DNA of 64,000 nucleotides, from positions 42,020-106,019 of the forward strand of contig JAZLFR010000046.1 in NCBI GenBank assembly GCA_045615885.1. The letters run 5' to 3'. How positions within the stretch are numbered: position 1 is the first letter of the stretch; the number at the start of each line of letters is the position of its first letter. Positions 41,806 to 52,065 of this stretch are shown here, one piece after another. Origin of the DNA: UBA1765 sp045615885. Lineage in GTDB: Bacteria; Fibrobacterota; Fibrobacteria; Fibrobacterales; Fibrobacteraceae. The position numbers and the translations under genes were made by a program. The notes under the pieces were generated by a model. It saw only the letters and a list, made by a program, of their open reading frames with translations. It ran no database searches and was not told the DNA's origin.

Positions 41806-41939
41806 ATCTTAGGGGCGCAGATTTTCTGCACTGGGTTCTAGGCAATAGCCGACGGCCCCAAAAAGTTTCACAACCGGCGGCCTCTAAATTTTAGGGATCG
41901 CCCAAAGAAACACGCATTTGTTGAACCTTAGGAGTTTTA

Positions 41940-43487
41940 ATGCAACCAAAATATCTCGCAACCAAGCGGAAAATTTTGATCAGCAAGACCCCTTATGAAA
42001 AGCGCATCGCCATCATGGAAGACGGCGAGCTGTCGGAACTCGTTGTAGAGGCAACCTCCTCGACCCGCGTTCTCGGCAATATCTATAAGGGTGTTGTTCA
42101 AAAAGTTCTGCCTGCGCTCAAGGCTGCGTTCATTGACATCGGCATGGAAAAGGCAGGGTTCCTGCACCAGGACGACGCAATCGACCGCAACGCTGAGCTT
42201 CGCAAGGAATTCGGTGACGATGATGAAGGTGAGGAAGCAACAGAAGAACTTTCCATCGACAAGATTCTTACCGAAGGCCAGGAAATCATGGTGCAGGTGA
42301 TCAAGGAACCGATCAGCACGAAGGGCGCCCGCTTGACGACGCACCTGAGCTTTGCCGGCCGATTCCTCGTTTGCATGCCGGGCACCAACTTCATTGGCGT
42401 TTCCAAAAAGGAACGCGATCCGGCCAAGCGCCGCGAATTGAAGAAGGTCGTCCGCCGCCACAAGGCACGCGACGTGGGCTACATCGTTCGCACCAACGGC
42501 CTTGGCGAATCTGAATTTGAAATCGAACGCCAGATGCAGGAACTTGAAGCCAAGTGGGAACAGACAAAGTACAACTTTGAAACCCAGGCTCCAGAGACCT
42601 GCATCTACGAAGAATCCGATTCCATCGAACAGACCGTTCGCGAATACTTCAGCGAAAATACGGAATCTGTCTTTGTGGACGACAAGGAAGAATTCGACGC
42701 AATCCGCGATTACTTGCGCGTGCTCTCGCCGGATAAGGTGAACAAGCTCAAGTACCACTCCAGCGCAAGCGGTAGCCTTTTCGAACTGTTCCACATCGAA
42801 GACGAATACGCTCGCACCCTGCAGCGCCAGGTTCCGCTCCAGCACGGCGGCAACCTCGTCATTGAACAGACCGAAGCACTCGTCTCTATCGACGTGAATA
42901 CCGGACCAAAGGTTCATGGCAAGGACCAGGGCAAGATCATTCTTGAAACAAACCTTGACGCCTGCCATGAAATTGCAAAGCAGCTTCGCCTCCGCGATAT
43001 CGGCGGTCTTATCATCATCGACTTTATCGATATGGAAACCGAAGCCGACAACGAAGCAGTGTACCAGGAATTCCGCAGAGCGATCCGCCGCGACAAGGCT
43101 CCAATCAGCCCGTCGCCAATCAGCCAGTTCGGCCTCATGGAAGTTACACGTAAGCGCGTTCGCGTGAACCTGCTTACCGAAAAGACCCACCGCTGCCCAG
43201 TCTGCAACGGTAACGGCCACATTTTCCGCTGGGACGCAACGCTCGGCATGATCGACCGCTGGCTCGGCCGCGCAAGCAGCAAGGGCCGCCTCCGCGAAGT
43301 TACACTCGTTGTAAGCACACCGATGGTAGACATCCTTTGCCGCGACATGGGCAAGATGTTCCACTACCTAGAATACAAGAACAAGATCAAGATCAACCTC
43401 GTCGAAGACGAACGCGCACATGTGAACCAGTTCGCAATGTACGACGCCAACGACGAAGAAATCACCGATCTCTACAACGCTTCGTAA
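41940..43487 (+). CDS. rng: Ribonuclease G/E family protein
   Basis: This 515-residue endoribonuclease matches RNase G. An S1-like RNA-binding region has LGNIYKGVVQKVLPALKAAF and IDIGMEKAGFLH. The RNase H-like and DNase I-like catalytic region includes SIDVNTGP and GGLIIIDFIDM. The zinc-link motif CPVCNGNG holds the dimer together. It lacks the long C-terminal degradosome tail of RNase E. It cuts single-stranded A/U-rich RNA and matures rRNA and mRNA. AGGAG lies six bases before the ATG. Confidence 0.93.
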   Translation: MQPKYLATKRKILISKTPYEKRIAIMEDGELSELVVEATSSTRVLGNIYKGVVQKVLPALKAAFIDIGMEKAGFLHQDDAIDRNAELRKEFGDDDEGEEATEELSIDKILTEGQEIMVQVIKEPISTKGARLTTHLSFAGRFLVCMPGTNFIGVSKKERDPAKRRELKKVVRRHKARDVGYIVRTNGLGESEFEIERQMQELEAKWEQTKYNFETQAPETCIYEESDSIEQTVREYFSENTESVFVDDKEEFDAIRDYLRVLSPDKVNKLKYHSSASGSLFELFHIEDEYARTLQRQVPLQHGGNLVIEQTEALVSIDVNTGPKVHGKDQGKIILETNLDACHEIAKQLRLRDIGGLIIIDFIDMETEADNEAVYQEFRRAIRRDKAPISPSPISQFGLMEVTRKRVRVNLLTEKTHRCPVCNGNGHIFRWDATLGMIDRWLGRASSKGRLREVTLVVSTPMVDILCRDMGKMFHYLEYKNKIKINLVEDERAHVNQFAMYDANDEEITDLYNAS

Positions 43488-43504
43488 TCTGGCTTTACAG
43501 ACGC

Positions 43505-43535
43505 AAAAGGCTCCGCGAATGCGGAGCCTTTTCGT
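43505..43535. terminator. Bidirectional terminator between rng and the NERD-helicase gene
   Basis: AAAAGGCTCCGC (43505-43516) / GCGGAGCCTTTT (43521-43532) with loop GAAT. It sits between convergent genes and fits both. Confidence 0.87.
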
Positions 43536-43553
43536 TTTGCTTTACGGCAAGCC

Positions 43554-45281
43554 TTACTTTTGGCGGAACACTATCAACTTCGACTTCGCCCTGGTCGCAG
43601 CGACAAGGAGCGTAGCCGACTGGTGGTGCGGCTCGTTTGGAGCATTGCGGTTCCGTTCCATGTCAGTCAGTATGACCACCTTGGAATCTAGGCCCTTGAT
43701 GCGGTGCGTCGAAACGACATTGACCAGGTGATCGCTCAGGTTGTGGTCACCCGTATCTGTCCAACGGTATTTCATTTCATCGAGATTCTGCAATGCGGAA
43801 TGGCGCTTGCTGCGCAAGGAAACCACGAGAATGTCAGAGCGCGCAACCCCCTGCTCTTCCAGTTTCTTTATGCACTCGTCAAGCATGGCTATTTGTTCAG
43901 ACGGTTCCTTGTAAAGCTTGACTGTCGGAGCCTTGCCAGTCGGAGTGTCGTTGTAGGCCGGCACAGTAATGCCGGTCATTATGCGGACCCATTCCAAAAT
44001 TTTCTTTGTAGAACGGTAGCCGCGCGAAAGCACGAGCACCGGGAATTTAGCGAGGGCTTCATTTTCCTTCCAGTTTCTGCCGGAATAGAGTTTCTGACGC
44101 GGGTCGCAGAAGAATCGAACCACCCCCTCTTCCGGGGATTCGAGCATCTGCAAAATGGCATCAACCCAACTGCACATCAGGTCCTGCCCTTCATCTACCA
44201 GAACGGCGTCGAAGAGGCGCTTCTTTCCTTTTTTGGAATCGCGCAAAATCTGCAATGCGGCCTTGAATCCTTCCGGAAGCTGCTCATTGTAATATAGACT
44301 CTTAGCCGCGGCTTCCTTGGGCTCCTTGCGCGGGGCACCCGGCACCTTGGCAAGCGTCACATACTTTTGGCACCACTTCGCAAAGTTGTGCACCTCTATA
44401 AATTCGTCAAGATTTTCATCCTTGAAGGTCTTTTCAAAAGAATCGGCCAAAAGCTCGTTGTAGCATACGAGCGCAACGCGCATTTTCATTTTGGCAAGGC
44501 GACGGGCTTCCCAAAGAACCAGCATCGACTTGCCGGAACCGGCAACACCCTCTATCATCACCTTCGGATTGCGCTGTATGGATTCCATGAGCATTTCCTG
44601 CATCAAGGTCGGCAATACGCGGGCTCGATTTTCGACATCCCAAAGTTCCAATAAAGACGGTTCGTCGTAACTACCCAGGAATTGAAGCAACCTTTCGAAC
44701 GATTCGTCACGCAAAATATCGTTCGGGAAAGCATGACCGCCATGGCTGACTTCGGGCATGTTTAAAATGTTAATCACGCGGCTTTCAAAAGTAGCGACAT
44801 CCAGCAAATCACTCTTCAAAAGCAGACGCTCCGCCGGCAGTTCATTCGTCGGGAGCCTTTCTGCCGATTCCATATCCGCAAAGCAGGCCGCCCATTGCAC
44901 GCGCACTCGGGCGCGCGTGTCCTTCACCGACAAAAACTGGACTCCAAAGAAATCGTGCAGCGGCGGAGTCAGCGTGCGAGCCTGTTCCGCAGGCGACCTA
45001 TCCATCTTATGACCGTTTTGCGTCCAAATCTGGCAACCCATGGTAGAATCGTAGCGGGAAGCAATCTTGCCATCCTTGCATTCGATAACAAGCATCCCGA
45101 ACTTTTTGTGGTAAAGTATGCAGTCCACCTCTCGCTGCATGGAACAACCCTTTACCATGAAATCCAATTCACGATTCATCCAGACATACCAATCATCGCT
45201 CAATGCGGAGGCAATCTGGTAAATGGCTTCTTCTGATCTTGATTTTGTTTCCCCTGAAGGCGGCAACTGGATATGGGCCAT
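43554..45281 (-). CDS. NERD nuclease-domain and superfamily 1 helicase-like protein
   Basis: The 575-residue protein has an N-terminal NERD (nuclease-related) domain with VDCILYHKKFGMLVIECKDG, which has the D...ExK pattern of restriction-type nucleases. A UvrD-like ATPase follows with Walker A EGVAGSGKSM, Walker B AVLVDEGQDL, HRIKGLDSKVVIL and a final VAATRAKSKLIVF. Such NERD-helicases are found in DNA repair and phage-defence loci. It stands alone between rng and sbcC and has no partner gene. A role in DNA damage processing fits the sbcDC neighbour; defence is an alternative. Both are inference. Confidence 0.82.
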   Translation of the reverse strand: MAHIQLPPSGETKSRSEEAIYQIASALSDDWYVWMNRELDFMVKGCSMQREVDCILYHKKFGMLVIECKDGKIASRYDSTMGCQIWTQNGHKMDRSPAEQARTLTPPLHDFFGVQFLSVKDTRARVRVQWAACFADMESAERLPTNELPAERLLLKSDLLDVATFESRVINILNMPEVSHGGHAFPNDILRDESFERLLQFLGSYDEPSLLELWDVENRARVLPTLMQEMLMESIQRNPKVMIEGVAGSGKSMLVLWEARRLAKMKMRVALVCYNELLADSFEKTFKDENLDEFIEVHNFAKWCQKYVTLAKVPGAPRKEPKEAAAKSLYYNEQLPEGFKAALQILRDSKKGKKRLFDAVLVDEGQDLMCSWVDAILQMLESPEEGVVRFFCDPRQKLYSGRNWKENEALAKFPVLVLSRGYRSTKKILEWVRIMTGITVPAYNDTPTGKAPTVKLYKEPSEQIAMLDECIKKLEEQGVARSDILVVSLRSKRHSALQNLDEMKYRWTDTGDHNLSDHLVNVVSTHRIKGLDSKVVILTDMERNRNAPNEPHHQSATLLVAATRAKSKLIVFRQK

Positions 45282-45330
45282 AATATCTCCTTGATACCCC
45301 TTGAAGCTACCTTTTTTTAAGGTAAAGCGT

Positions 45331-45361
45331 ACAAAAAAAGTTCTGTATTTCTACAGAACTT
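45331..45361 (-). terminator. Rho-independent terminator of the sbcDC operon
   Basis: On the minus strand AAGTTCTGTA (45361-45352) and TACAGAACTT (45347-45338) pair around a 4-nt loop, followed by seven T's, 21 nt after the sbcC stop. Confidence 0.88.
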
Positions 45362-45381
45362 CCAATTTCTGGCACAAGCCT

Positions 45382-48300
45382 TTACGCAAGGCGCGTCACT
45401 CCGGCGCCAATAAGTTCGCTTTTCCCGGAACCGAGCGGCTTCACTTCAATGCAAACGCGGCTAAGTTCCTGCTTTACGATATCGGCGTGGCTGATAATGC
45501 CAAGCATTTTGCCATTTTGCTGCTGCAGGCGTTCCAAAATGCCAATGGTTTCCTGCAGCTTCACGCCATCCAGCGTGCCAAAACCTTCATCAAGGAACAT
45601 GGAATCGATCCTTACATTCCCGCTTGAAATGGAAGACATGGCAAGCGCAAGAGAAAGGCTGACCAGGAAGCCTTCGCCCCCGGAAATGTTGCTTACAGAG
45701 CGGCGTTCATCGCTATTGTAATGGTCGATCAATTCAATATCGAGAAGTTCCTTGCCTTCCTTATCGAGCATGACCGCCATTTCGTAGCGGGGGAACATCT
45801 TGTTCAGATGGGAATTCGCAATCTTGAGCAAATTCTTGAGCGTGATGATTTGCACAAACTTGACAAACTTGTCGCCATTCTGCGTATTATCACGATTCCC
45901 CTGGAACCACCTCTGCATATTGAGCCAACGATCGCGCAAGTCACACTTTTCTTCCAGATTCTTTTGGAGGCCAGCAATTTTTTGACGGTTTCCGTCATCA
46001 TTTTGCTTTTGCTGGTTCTTTTTTGCAAAATCGACCGTAATTTCTGTTTGGCGTGCCATCTTTTGTTCCAGAGAAAGTTTCGACTCTTCTTCAGAAACTG
46101 CCGACATGTCAAAAGCACAACCGGATTTGTGCTTCTGCATTTCTGCACTAACCTGATCAAGCACCGATTGCGTAGAAACGACATCGCGTTCAATTTCGGC
46201 ATGCCTATTTTGCAACTGCGTGCGTTCATTTTCAGAAAGGCGGGCCTTTGCAAACTCAGCTTCACTTGCAAAACCTTTTTCGCGCAGTTTAGCTTCAAAT
46301 TCATTCTGAAGCGTTTCACATTTCTGTTTTGATTCAAGAATATTACTCGAGATCGTTTCGATGGCAGTCTCAACGGACTTCTGCGCTTCTGCAGCCTTTT
46401 GCACATTTGCGCGCAAAGTTTCTTCCAGCTTTTCTGCGGTGTCGCGCTTCTGCTGCAAAAGCTTGCGTTCGTCATCGACAGACTTTTCGCCAAATTTTTC
46501 GGCACGCTGGCCACGCAATTCGGCAAAAGCTTCGTCAGCAGCAGACTTTGCTCCATTTTTCTGTTCACAAAGGTCCTGTGCGGCCTGCAAAGATTTTTTC
46601 TGTTCAGCCAAGCTACTTTCGAGAGCGCCCAATTCCGTCTTGAGGCTATTTACATCATTGAAGGTTTCCTTCCATTTATCAGCCTTGTTCTGCAGTTCCA
46701 AGCAAAGTGCTTCAAAATCTTCAGCACGAATGTTAGAGAACCATGCTTCAAAATGGCCCGAAATTTCAGAGAACAGTTTGTTCAAATCGCTCTCAATTCG
46801 AGAGACTTCCGCATTTGCAACCTGCCTTGCACTTTCAAGGGTAGCCTTGTGGCCGGCTGCTGAATTCAACTCAGCAGTCAACTCTTCACAACGATTTTTC
46901 TTCTGCCTGTACGCAGCGTTCAACGCCTCAAGCGTAGACACAATCTGTTCCAGAACATCGCTAGCGGCATTGTCTTCGACAGATTTTTTCCACGGCGAGA
47001 GTTGAGCGTTCAACTGTTCAACAAGCTTTTTGAACGAATCCTTATCTTTATCCAACGATTTTTCAAATTCCGCAAAGGCATCTTCGGCGGTCTTTTTCTT
47101 TGCTTCGGCGGCATTCCGCAAATTCTGCGCACTTGCAATTTTTTCGTTGATTGACTTTAGCTGAGTTGCAAAATCATTCAACGCGTTTGCACCATTTTCG
47201 GCAGTTGCACATTCAGCGGCGCAACTCGGGTGATTTTTTGAACCGCAAACAGGGCATTCGTGATTTTCTTCAAGACGGCCTCGCAATTCCGCGACAACAA
47301 CCGGAATGTCCTGATCGATGATATCTTCCTTCTGATTTTTCAATTCAGCAATGCGAGCGTCCTGATTGTGCATTTCGGCGCTGTAGCGTTCAATTTCAGA
47401 AGCCTTGCTAGAAATGGACGATTTCAACCCATCAATATCACTTGCTGCGCTCAGCATTCCAGAAACATTCACCTTGATCTCTGGCAACAGGGCATTCAAG
47501 GATTCATCAACAGCATGCTCCGCCAAATAGGCGTCAACAGCCTGCTTTTCGGAATTTGTCGAAGCCAAACCTTCTTCAAACGTTGCAAATTCGTCGGCAG
47601 CATTTTTTTCTGCCTTTTTTGCATTCACAAGTTTGGACGCCTGCTCGCCGTAATTGCGCACTTTTTCCTTTACGAGCGGGAGCAATGCTTCAAGGCCTGC
47701 GTCATTTTTGTGTTCGTCAAGATAGAGCGAACCGGCATCATACTTCGCCTTCATTTCGCCGATGGAGCCTTCGGACTTTTCGATGCCCCGTTGTTTTTCA
47801 GCGACATCGCCTTGTGCGGCAAGCAATTCAGCACTAGCCTTATCGCATGCTTCCCTTGCGGTGGCAATTTTCACATCCAGTGCGGCAATTTCATTCCAGA
47901 GCGGTTCTGCGGCAGCGTATTCCTGCTTGGCCTTTGCAAAGTTTTCAAGAGCCTTCGCATGATTTTCTTTTGCCTCTGTGGCAACCGTTTTCAGTGCAGG
48001 GAGCTGCGCTTCTTTCTCCTGCTGTTCCGCTTCAAGCCTAGACAGGTTTTCACGGACACCATTTACCGCAACATAGGCGCTTTCAACTTCGTGGGCATCC
48101 AATGCCCTCTTGAGCTTTGCAGCGTCTTCTGAAAATGCGTCCTTCGCAGCACTGGCATTGCGCAAGGCAGTCGAAGCACTTTCAATTGCAATTTCGCATT
48201 CATGCAATTTGGCAAACCAGCCGCAGATTACGTTCAGTGAATCGATTTCTTTTTTCAACGACTCGCTTTCTTTACTCAATTCCGCAAGTTCTGCAACCAA

Positions 48301-48957
48301 CGCATTCAAATCTTCGCTAGACAATACTTCCACATTGCCTATGCGATCTTTTATTTTGGACACGTCCTCATTAGCCTTTTCGTAGAGCTGGTGCACAGCT
48401 ACTGCAATTTTTCTATGAAGCGGGTCGCCAGAAATTTTTTCAAGGATTGCAGCGCGTTCTGCTTCATTGCATTTCAGGAACTCACTGAATTTGCCTTGAG
48501 CAAGCATGATGGACTTGGAGAACTGATCGTAATCCAAATTGATGTATGTTTTGATTTCTTCTTCGATTTTATTCGAATTCGAAATCGATGCAATAACATC
48601 GCCGCCCAATTCTTCCAAACGCCATTCAAGAGCCTTGAACGAGCCTGTCCTTGTCTTGTTCTGGCTCCATGTGGCTTTGTATTTCCCCCTATTGCAAGAA
48701 AAAACTACTTCGGCATAGCAATCCTTCGTCATGCGTGTCATCACTTCGTTGCCCGCATTGTTAATGCGGGCCTGACGAGGCGTTCTTCCATAAAGCGCAA
48801 GGCAGATTGCATCCAAAATAGATGTTTTGCCAGACCCGGTGGGGCCCGCAATGCTGAACATGCAACTACCGCCATTGAAAGCAGCACTTTCAAAATCAAT
48901 TTCCCATTCACCGGCGAGGGAATTAATGTTCTTGAATCTAAGTTTCAGAATCTTCAT
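45382..48957 (-). CDS. sbcC: Exonuclease subunit SbcC (Rad50-like ATPase)
   Basis: This 1191-residue SMC-like protein has an N-terminal ATPase half (FSIAGPTGSGKTSILDAICL, then ALYGRTPRQ) and two very long coiled coils. A zinc-hook CxxC (HECPVCGSKNH, about residue 566) lies between them. The C-terminal half has the signature VSNISGGEGFLVSLSLALAM and Walker B SMFLDEGFGTLD. With SbcD it forms a complex that cuts hairpins and processes double-strand break ends. It starts 15 nt after the sbcD stop. Confidence 0.95.
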   Translation of the reverse strand: MKILKLRFKNINSLAGEWEIDFESAAFNGGSCMFSIAGPTGSGKTSILDAICLALYGRTPRQARINNAGNEVMTRMTKDCYAEVVFSCNRGKYKATWSQNKTRTGSFKALEWRLEELGGDVIASISNSNKIEEEIKTYINLDYDQFSKSIMLAQGKFSEFLKCNEAERAAILEKISGDPLHRKIAVAVHQLYEKANEDVSKIKDRIGNVEVLSSEDLNALVAELAELSKESESLKKEIDSLNVICGWFAKLHECEIAIESASTALRNASAAKDAFSEDAAKLKRALDAHEVESAYVAVNGVRENLSRLEAEQQEKEAQLPALKTVATEAKENHAKALENFAKAKQEYAAAEPLWNEIAALDVKIATAREACDKASAELLAAQGDVAEKQRGIEKSEGSIGEMKAKYDAGSLYLDEHKNDAGLEALLPLVKEKVRNYGEQASKLVNAKKAEKNAADEFATFEEGLASTNSEKQAVDAYLAEHAVDESLNALLPEIKVNVSGMLSAASDIDGLKSSISSKASEIERYSAEMHNQDARIAELKNQKEDIIDQDIPVVVAELRGRLEENHECPVCGSKNHPSCAAECATAENGANALNDFATQLKSINEKIASAQNLRNAAEAKKKTAEDAFAEFEKSLDKDKDSFKKLVEQLNAQLSPWKKSVEDNAASDVLEQIVSTLEALNAAYRQKKNRCEELTAELNSAAGHKATLESARQVANAEVSRIESDLNKLFSEISGHFEAWFSNIRAEDFEALCLELQNKADKWKETFNDVNSLKTELGALESSLAEQKKSLQAAQDLCEQKNGAKSAADEAFAELRGQRAEKFGEKSVDDERKLLQQKRDTAEKLEETLRANVQKAAEAQKSVETAIETISSNILESKQKCETLQNEFEAKLREKGFASEAEFAKARLSENERTQLQNRHAEIERDVVSTQSVLDQVSAEMQKHKSGCAFDMSAVSEEESKLSLEQKMARQTEITVDFAKKNQQKQNDDGNRQKIAGLQKNLEEKCDLRDRWLNMQRWFQGNRDNTQNGDKFVKFVQIITLKNLLKIANSHLNKMFPRYEMAVMLDKEGKELLDIELIDHYNSDERRSVSNISGGEGFLVSLSLALAMSSISSGNVRIDSMFLDEGFGTLDGVKLQETIGILERLQQQNGKMLGIISHADIVKQELSRVCIEVKPLGSGKSELIGAGVTRLA

Positions 48958-48972
48958 TACACTTCCTCCGCA

Positions 48973-50223
48973 TTAGGGGGCGAGAGCCAATGCTTCGCGG
49001 AACAATGGCATATACTTTTCTGCAAGATCCTTTGCATCCTGGGAGTCCAAATCCAGGCCTTCATCAGAGGCTATGAGCATTTTGAAATAATCTTCCGGAG
49101 AATACTGGTCAACAGAGCCTACGACCTCTTTGACTGCACTCCCCGACTGCCTTAGCAAACTCCTAGAGAAGCGATGACGCTTTATCGTAAAATATTTCCC
49201 AGATTCAAAAGCTCCCAAAGCATCACTCAAGTTGACCGCATCGCCAGACTCGAGAATTACATCTACATAGGTCGGCATCGGATTTTTGCCAAGTTCCGTT
49301 TCCAGCTTGCGCAGTTTTTCTTTCAATGTATTCAAATCTCCAGAAATCTGCACAAAGCGAATTGTTTCTGGAACGTCAAGCCTCTGCACTGCAGGAGCTG
49401 CATTACATTCAAGATCCACAAGCAGAACACCATGCTTGCGATTGGCCTCATCAAAACCCATTACAAACGGAGAACCGGAATAGCGAACGCGCTCGTTGCC
49501 CGCAACAGTCGTTGCATAATGGATATGCCCCAAGGCAACATAATCAAAATCCTTGCCAAAAGTATCTACGGCCACGTTCCCCAGGCAACCGACAATGTCA
49601 CGAAGGCCAGATTCGCTATCCATCGATTCTTCATTATCCTTGCCCTTGAGCCCTGCGGCATACAAATGTCCGGTCGCAATAATTGGAACATCGCGAGCAC
49701 CTCGCATAGTCTGAGCAACGGCGTATGCATCTGCATAGAGTTGCTTAAGCAACGATTCTGCAGATTCCTGCTTCGCGTCCTTGTAAAGGTCGTTCAATTC
49801 CAAATCCCTTACAAACGGAACGGAACAGCAAATCGCGATTGTTTCGCCACTGTCGTTTTTAAGTTCATGCACAAGATCTTCGATTTTACGATTGTTCACC
49901 GAGCCAACCACATGAATATCCAACGCATCGAGCAATTCACTGGGAGCATCAAGCATATTGCCGGAATCGTGGTTACCGCCAACCACAACGATATTTCTGC
50001 ATTTCGTTTCAAGCAAAGATGCCATGAAGCGGTAATACTGTTTTCTTGCCTCGATACTCGGATTCACGGTATCAAAAATATCGCCAGCAACAACAAGCGC
50101 TTCCGCACCCGTTTCTACGATCAGCCCCTTAAGCCACTTAAGAAACTCCTCAGATTCTTTGCTACGATCGATGTCGTGCATTGAATTGCCCAAATGCCAG
50201 TCTGCCGTATGAATGAACTTCAT
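48973..50223 (-). CDS. sbcD: Exonuclease subunit SbcD (Mre11-like)
   Basis: The 416-residue metallophosphoesterase starts MKFIHTADWHLGNSMHDIDR and carries all phosphoesterase motifs: DWHLG, VVAGDIFD, VVVGGNHDSG, ATGHLYAAG and ALGHIHYAT. It supplies the manganese-dependent nuclease activity of the SbcCD complex. It is the first gene of a two-gene operon with sbcC. Confidence 0.94.
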   Translation of the reverse strand: MKFIHTADWHLGNSMHDIDRSKESEEFLKWLKGLIVETGAEALVVAGDIFDTVNPSIEARKQYYRFMASLLETKCRNIVVVGGNHDSGNMLDAPSELLDALDIHVVGSVNNRKIEDLVHELKNDSGETIAICCSVPFVRDLELNDLYKDAKQESAESLLKQLYADAYAVAQTMRGARDVPIIATGHLYAAGLKGKDNEESMDSESGLRDIVGCLGNVAVDTFGKDFDYVALGHIHYATTVAGNERVRYSGSPFVMGFDEANRKHGVLLVDLECNAAPAVQRLDVPETIRFVQISGDLNTLKEKLRKLETELGKNPMPTYVDVILESGDAVNLSDALGAFESGKYFTIKRHRFSRSLLRQSGSAVKEVVGSVDQYSPEDYFKMLIASDEGLDLDSQDAKDLAEKYMPLFREALALAP

Positions 50224-50338
50224 AAAAACCTCTAACCTAAATATAGCACCCCGCTATGACAGAATACGTCACATACCAGCTTTTATTTCAAAGCTACCAT
50301 AATTATATTCCGATCTTTTTTAAAGGCAAGGGGGAAAA

Positions 50339-51793
50339 TTAATAACGCGGGGCATCCATGAAGGAACGAACATCCTTGAGTAGCTGAATCATGGCGCTTG
50401 CCTGCTCAAACTTGTTCTTGATCAAAGCCTGGATGCGGGCGTAGTATTCTGCGTTGAAGAACGGATCGTCCGGGTAGGACTTCAAGTCCTTGTAGATTGT
50501 CTTTAAACGTATCATTGCGTTTGCAAAGTTTTCCATGGAGCCGTCAATGGACTTGCGGAAGTTTTCAAAGGCTTCACGGTTTTCCTGCTGCTTTTGCGGA
50601 TTGTTCAATTCCAGGACGCGCGACGGGAGCTTTGCGAATTTTTCGAATGTCTTGCCGACTGGGGCATTTGCAGAGGAGCGCAACCCAACGCCCTTCACGA
50701 CTGTATCGATGGAAACAGTGCATTCCGTGGAGCCTTCAAAGTTGCAGAGCACATGCTTTTCTTTTTGGCGAAGTTCGTTGTACGGATTGAACGATTCATG
50801 CGTGCCGATATAGCGTTCCGGCACATAGAGTGGGAACGATTCGCCTGAAATTTTGATAGTGTGCTTGAGGCAAAGTTCGCCTGCATATTCAACCGTGTCG
50901 AAGACGTCATCGGAAGCATTCATCAAATGTTCCGCAGTCTGCCTGAGTTGCACGGAAGATTCCTCGATGTTGCCGACATCAGGAATGCCCTGCAGCATGA
51001 TTTCTTCAACCACAGTAAGAAAGCGGGCGTTGAGCTCCGCATTGTTGCGGGCGCGGCTCCAAATCGGCATGCCAAGCAGGAACGTGTCGGTCAATTCCAC
51101 CTGAGAGCGATCGTTGCAGAACGCAATCATCTTGAGCATGCGAAGGAACTTTTTCCAGCGACGCACAGAAACGTAGATCCTGGCGTCATCACAGGCAGCA
51201 GAGAAACGGCCAATCAAATCAAGGACCGTCGAAGAAATAGTGACCTTGTTGATTTCAGAAAGCCAAAGTTTCTTTTCTTCGGGAGTGACCTTCAGCTCTT
51301 CCGGAATATCATAGCCTTCTTCATCAAAAGAGGCAGACAAAAGCTGCTTCAAGGATTCTGGCTTGAGAGTTTCCGGCAACGAAAGTGAAATGTTGATGCT
51401 ATCGATTACACCAGCTTCGCTCAAATTCGATTCCGGACGGCGAGAGCCGCTCAAAATGATTGGGCGATCTTCAAATTCCTGAAACACAATGTTTGCGGCA
51501 TTGCGAGTTTCTTCATCGCTACCGTCAAAACTCATAAAATAAACAAGATCAAAAGCCTCGAGCTTATCTGGCAGGGTTCGGAATCTCTTACCGAATCTCA
51601 AAGTTCTTTTTGCTGCAAAAGCCTGCTTTGCTCGCTTGACCAACAGGGATTTGCCGGAACCTGGACGGCCGAATATATAAATCGGCTGGTTCGTCAATAT
51701 CGAAAGGAAAATGATCTGCAAAAACACATCACGTTCCACAATGCCCTGTTGCAGAGCTTTCATCAAAGACTTTATGCGTTCTTTCACTGCCAT
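50339..51793 (-). CDS. MoxR-type AAA+ ATPase (RavA-like)
   Basis: The 484-residue protein begins with a MoxR-type AAA core: Walker A YIFGRPGSGKSLLVKRA, a Walker B-like DLVYFMSFDG replacing the usual DEI, and SVRRWKKFLRMLK as sensor 2. The layout (AAA core plus a 200-residue C-terminal part with helical and small beta domains) resembles RavA, which works with the VWA protein ViaA. No VWA gene is adjacent. MoxR ATPases usually act as chaperones for metal loading or complex assembly; the target here is unknown. Confidence 0.78.
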   Translation of the reverse strand: MAVKERIKSLMKALQQGIVERDVFLQIIFLSILTNQPIYIFGRPGSGKSLLVKRAKQAFAAKRTLRFGKRFRTLPDKLEAFDLVYFMSFDGSDEETRNAANIVFQEFEDRPIILSGSRRPESNLSEAGVIDSINISLSLPETLKPESLKQLLSASFDEEGYDIPEELKVTPEEKKLWLSEINKVTISSTVLDLIGRFSAACDDARIYVSVRRWKKFLRMLKMIAFCNDRSQVELTDTFLLGMPIWSRARNNAELNARFLTVVEEIMLQGIPDVGNIEESSVQLRQTAEHLMNASDDVFDTVEYAGELCLKHTIKISGESFPLYVPERYIGTHESFNPYNELRQKEKHVLCNFEGSTECTVSIDTVVKGVGLRSSANAPVGKTFEKFAKLPSRVLELNNPQKQQENREAFENFRKSIDGSMENFANAMIRLKTIYKDLKSYPDDPFFNAEYYARIQALIKNKFEQASAMIQLLKDVRSFMDAPRY

Positions 51794-52060
51794 AATGGGA
51801 AAATATACAAAGATTAGGATCTAGGATTTAGGGGGCTAGTGGTTAGGGAATGTTGATTTCCAGGGTTTCAGAGATTAGAGGCTAGAAACTAGAGGTTAGG
51901 GAAATTGTAAAAGTGCGTTTCTAGTTTCTGGTTTCTTCCCACTTTCGTCTTACATCTTCTGACTCCTGTCACTGATTCCTGTCTTCCGTCTTCCTACTGT
52001 CTTCTGTTCTCTGTCTTCTGTTCTCTGTCTTCTGTTTTCTGTCTTCTGTTTTCTATATTT
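51794..52060. repeat. Intergenic repeats between MoxR-type gene and hemH
   Basis: TTAGGATCTAGGATTTAGGG, GAGATTAGAGGCTAGAAACTAGAGG and a long pyrimidine-rich run of GTCTTCTGTTCTCTGTCTTCTG units (51975-52055) fill the divergent spacer. No gene is seen; both promoters must lie inside or next to the repeats. Confidence 0.6.
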
Positions 52061-52065
52061 GCAAT

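Noticed and set aside
41937..43364. 475-codon minus-strand frame opposite rng
   Set aside because: Antisense artefact; the rng frame has all RNase G motifs.
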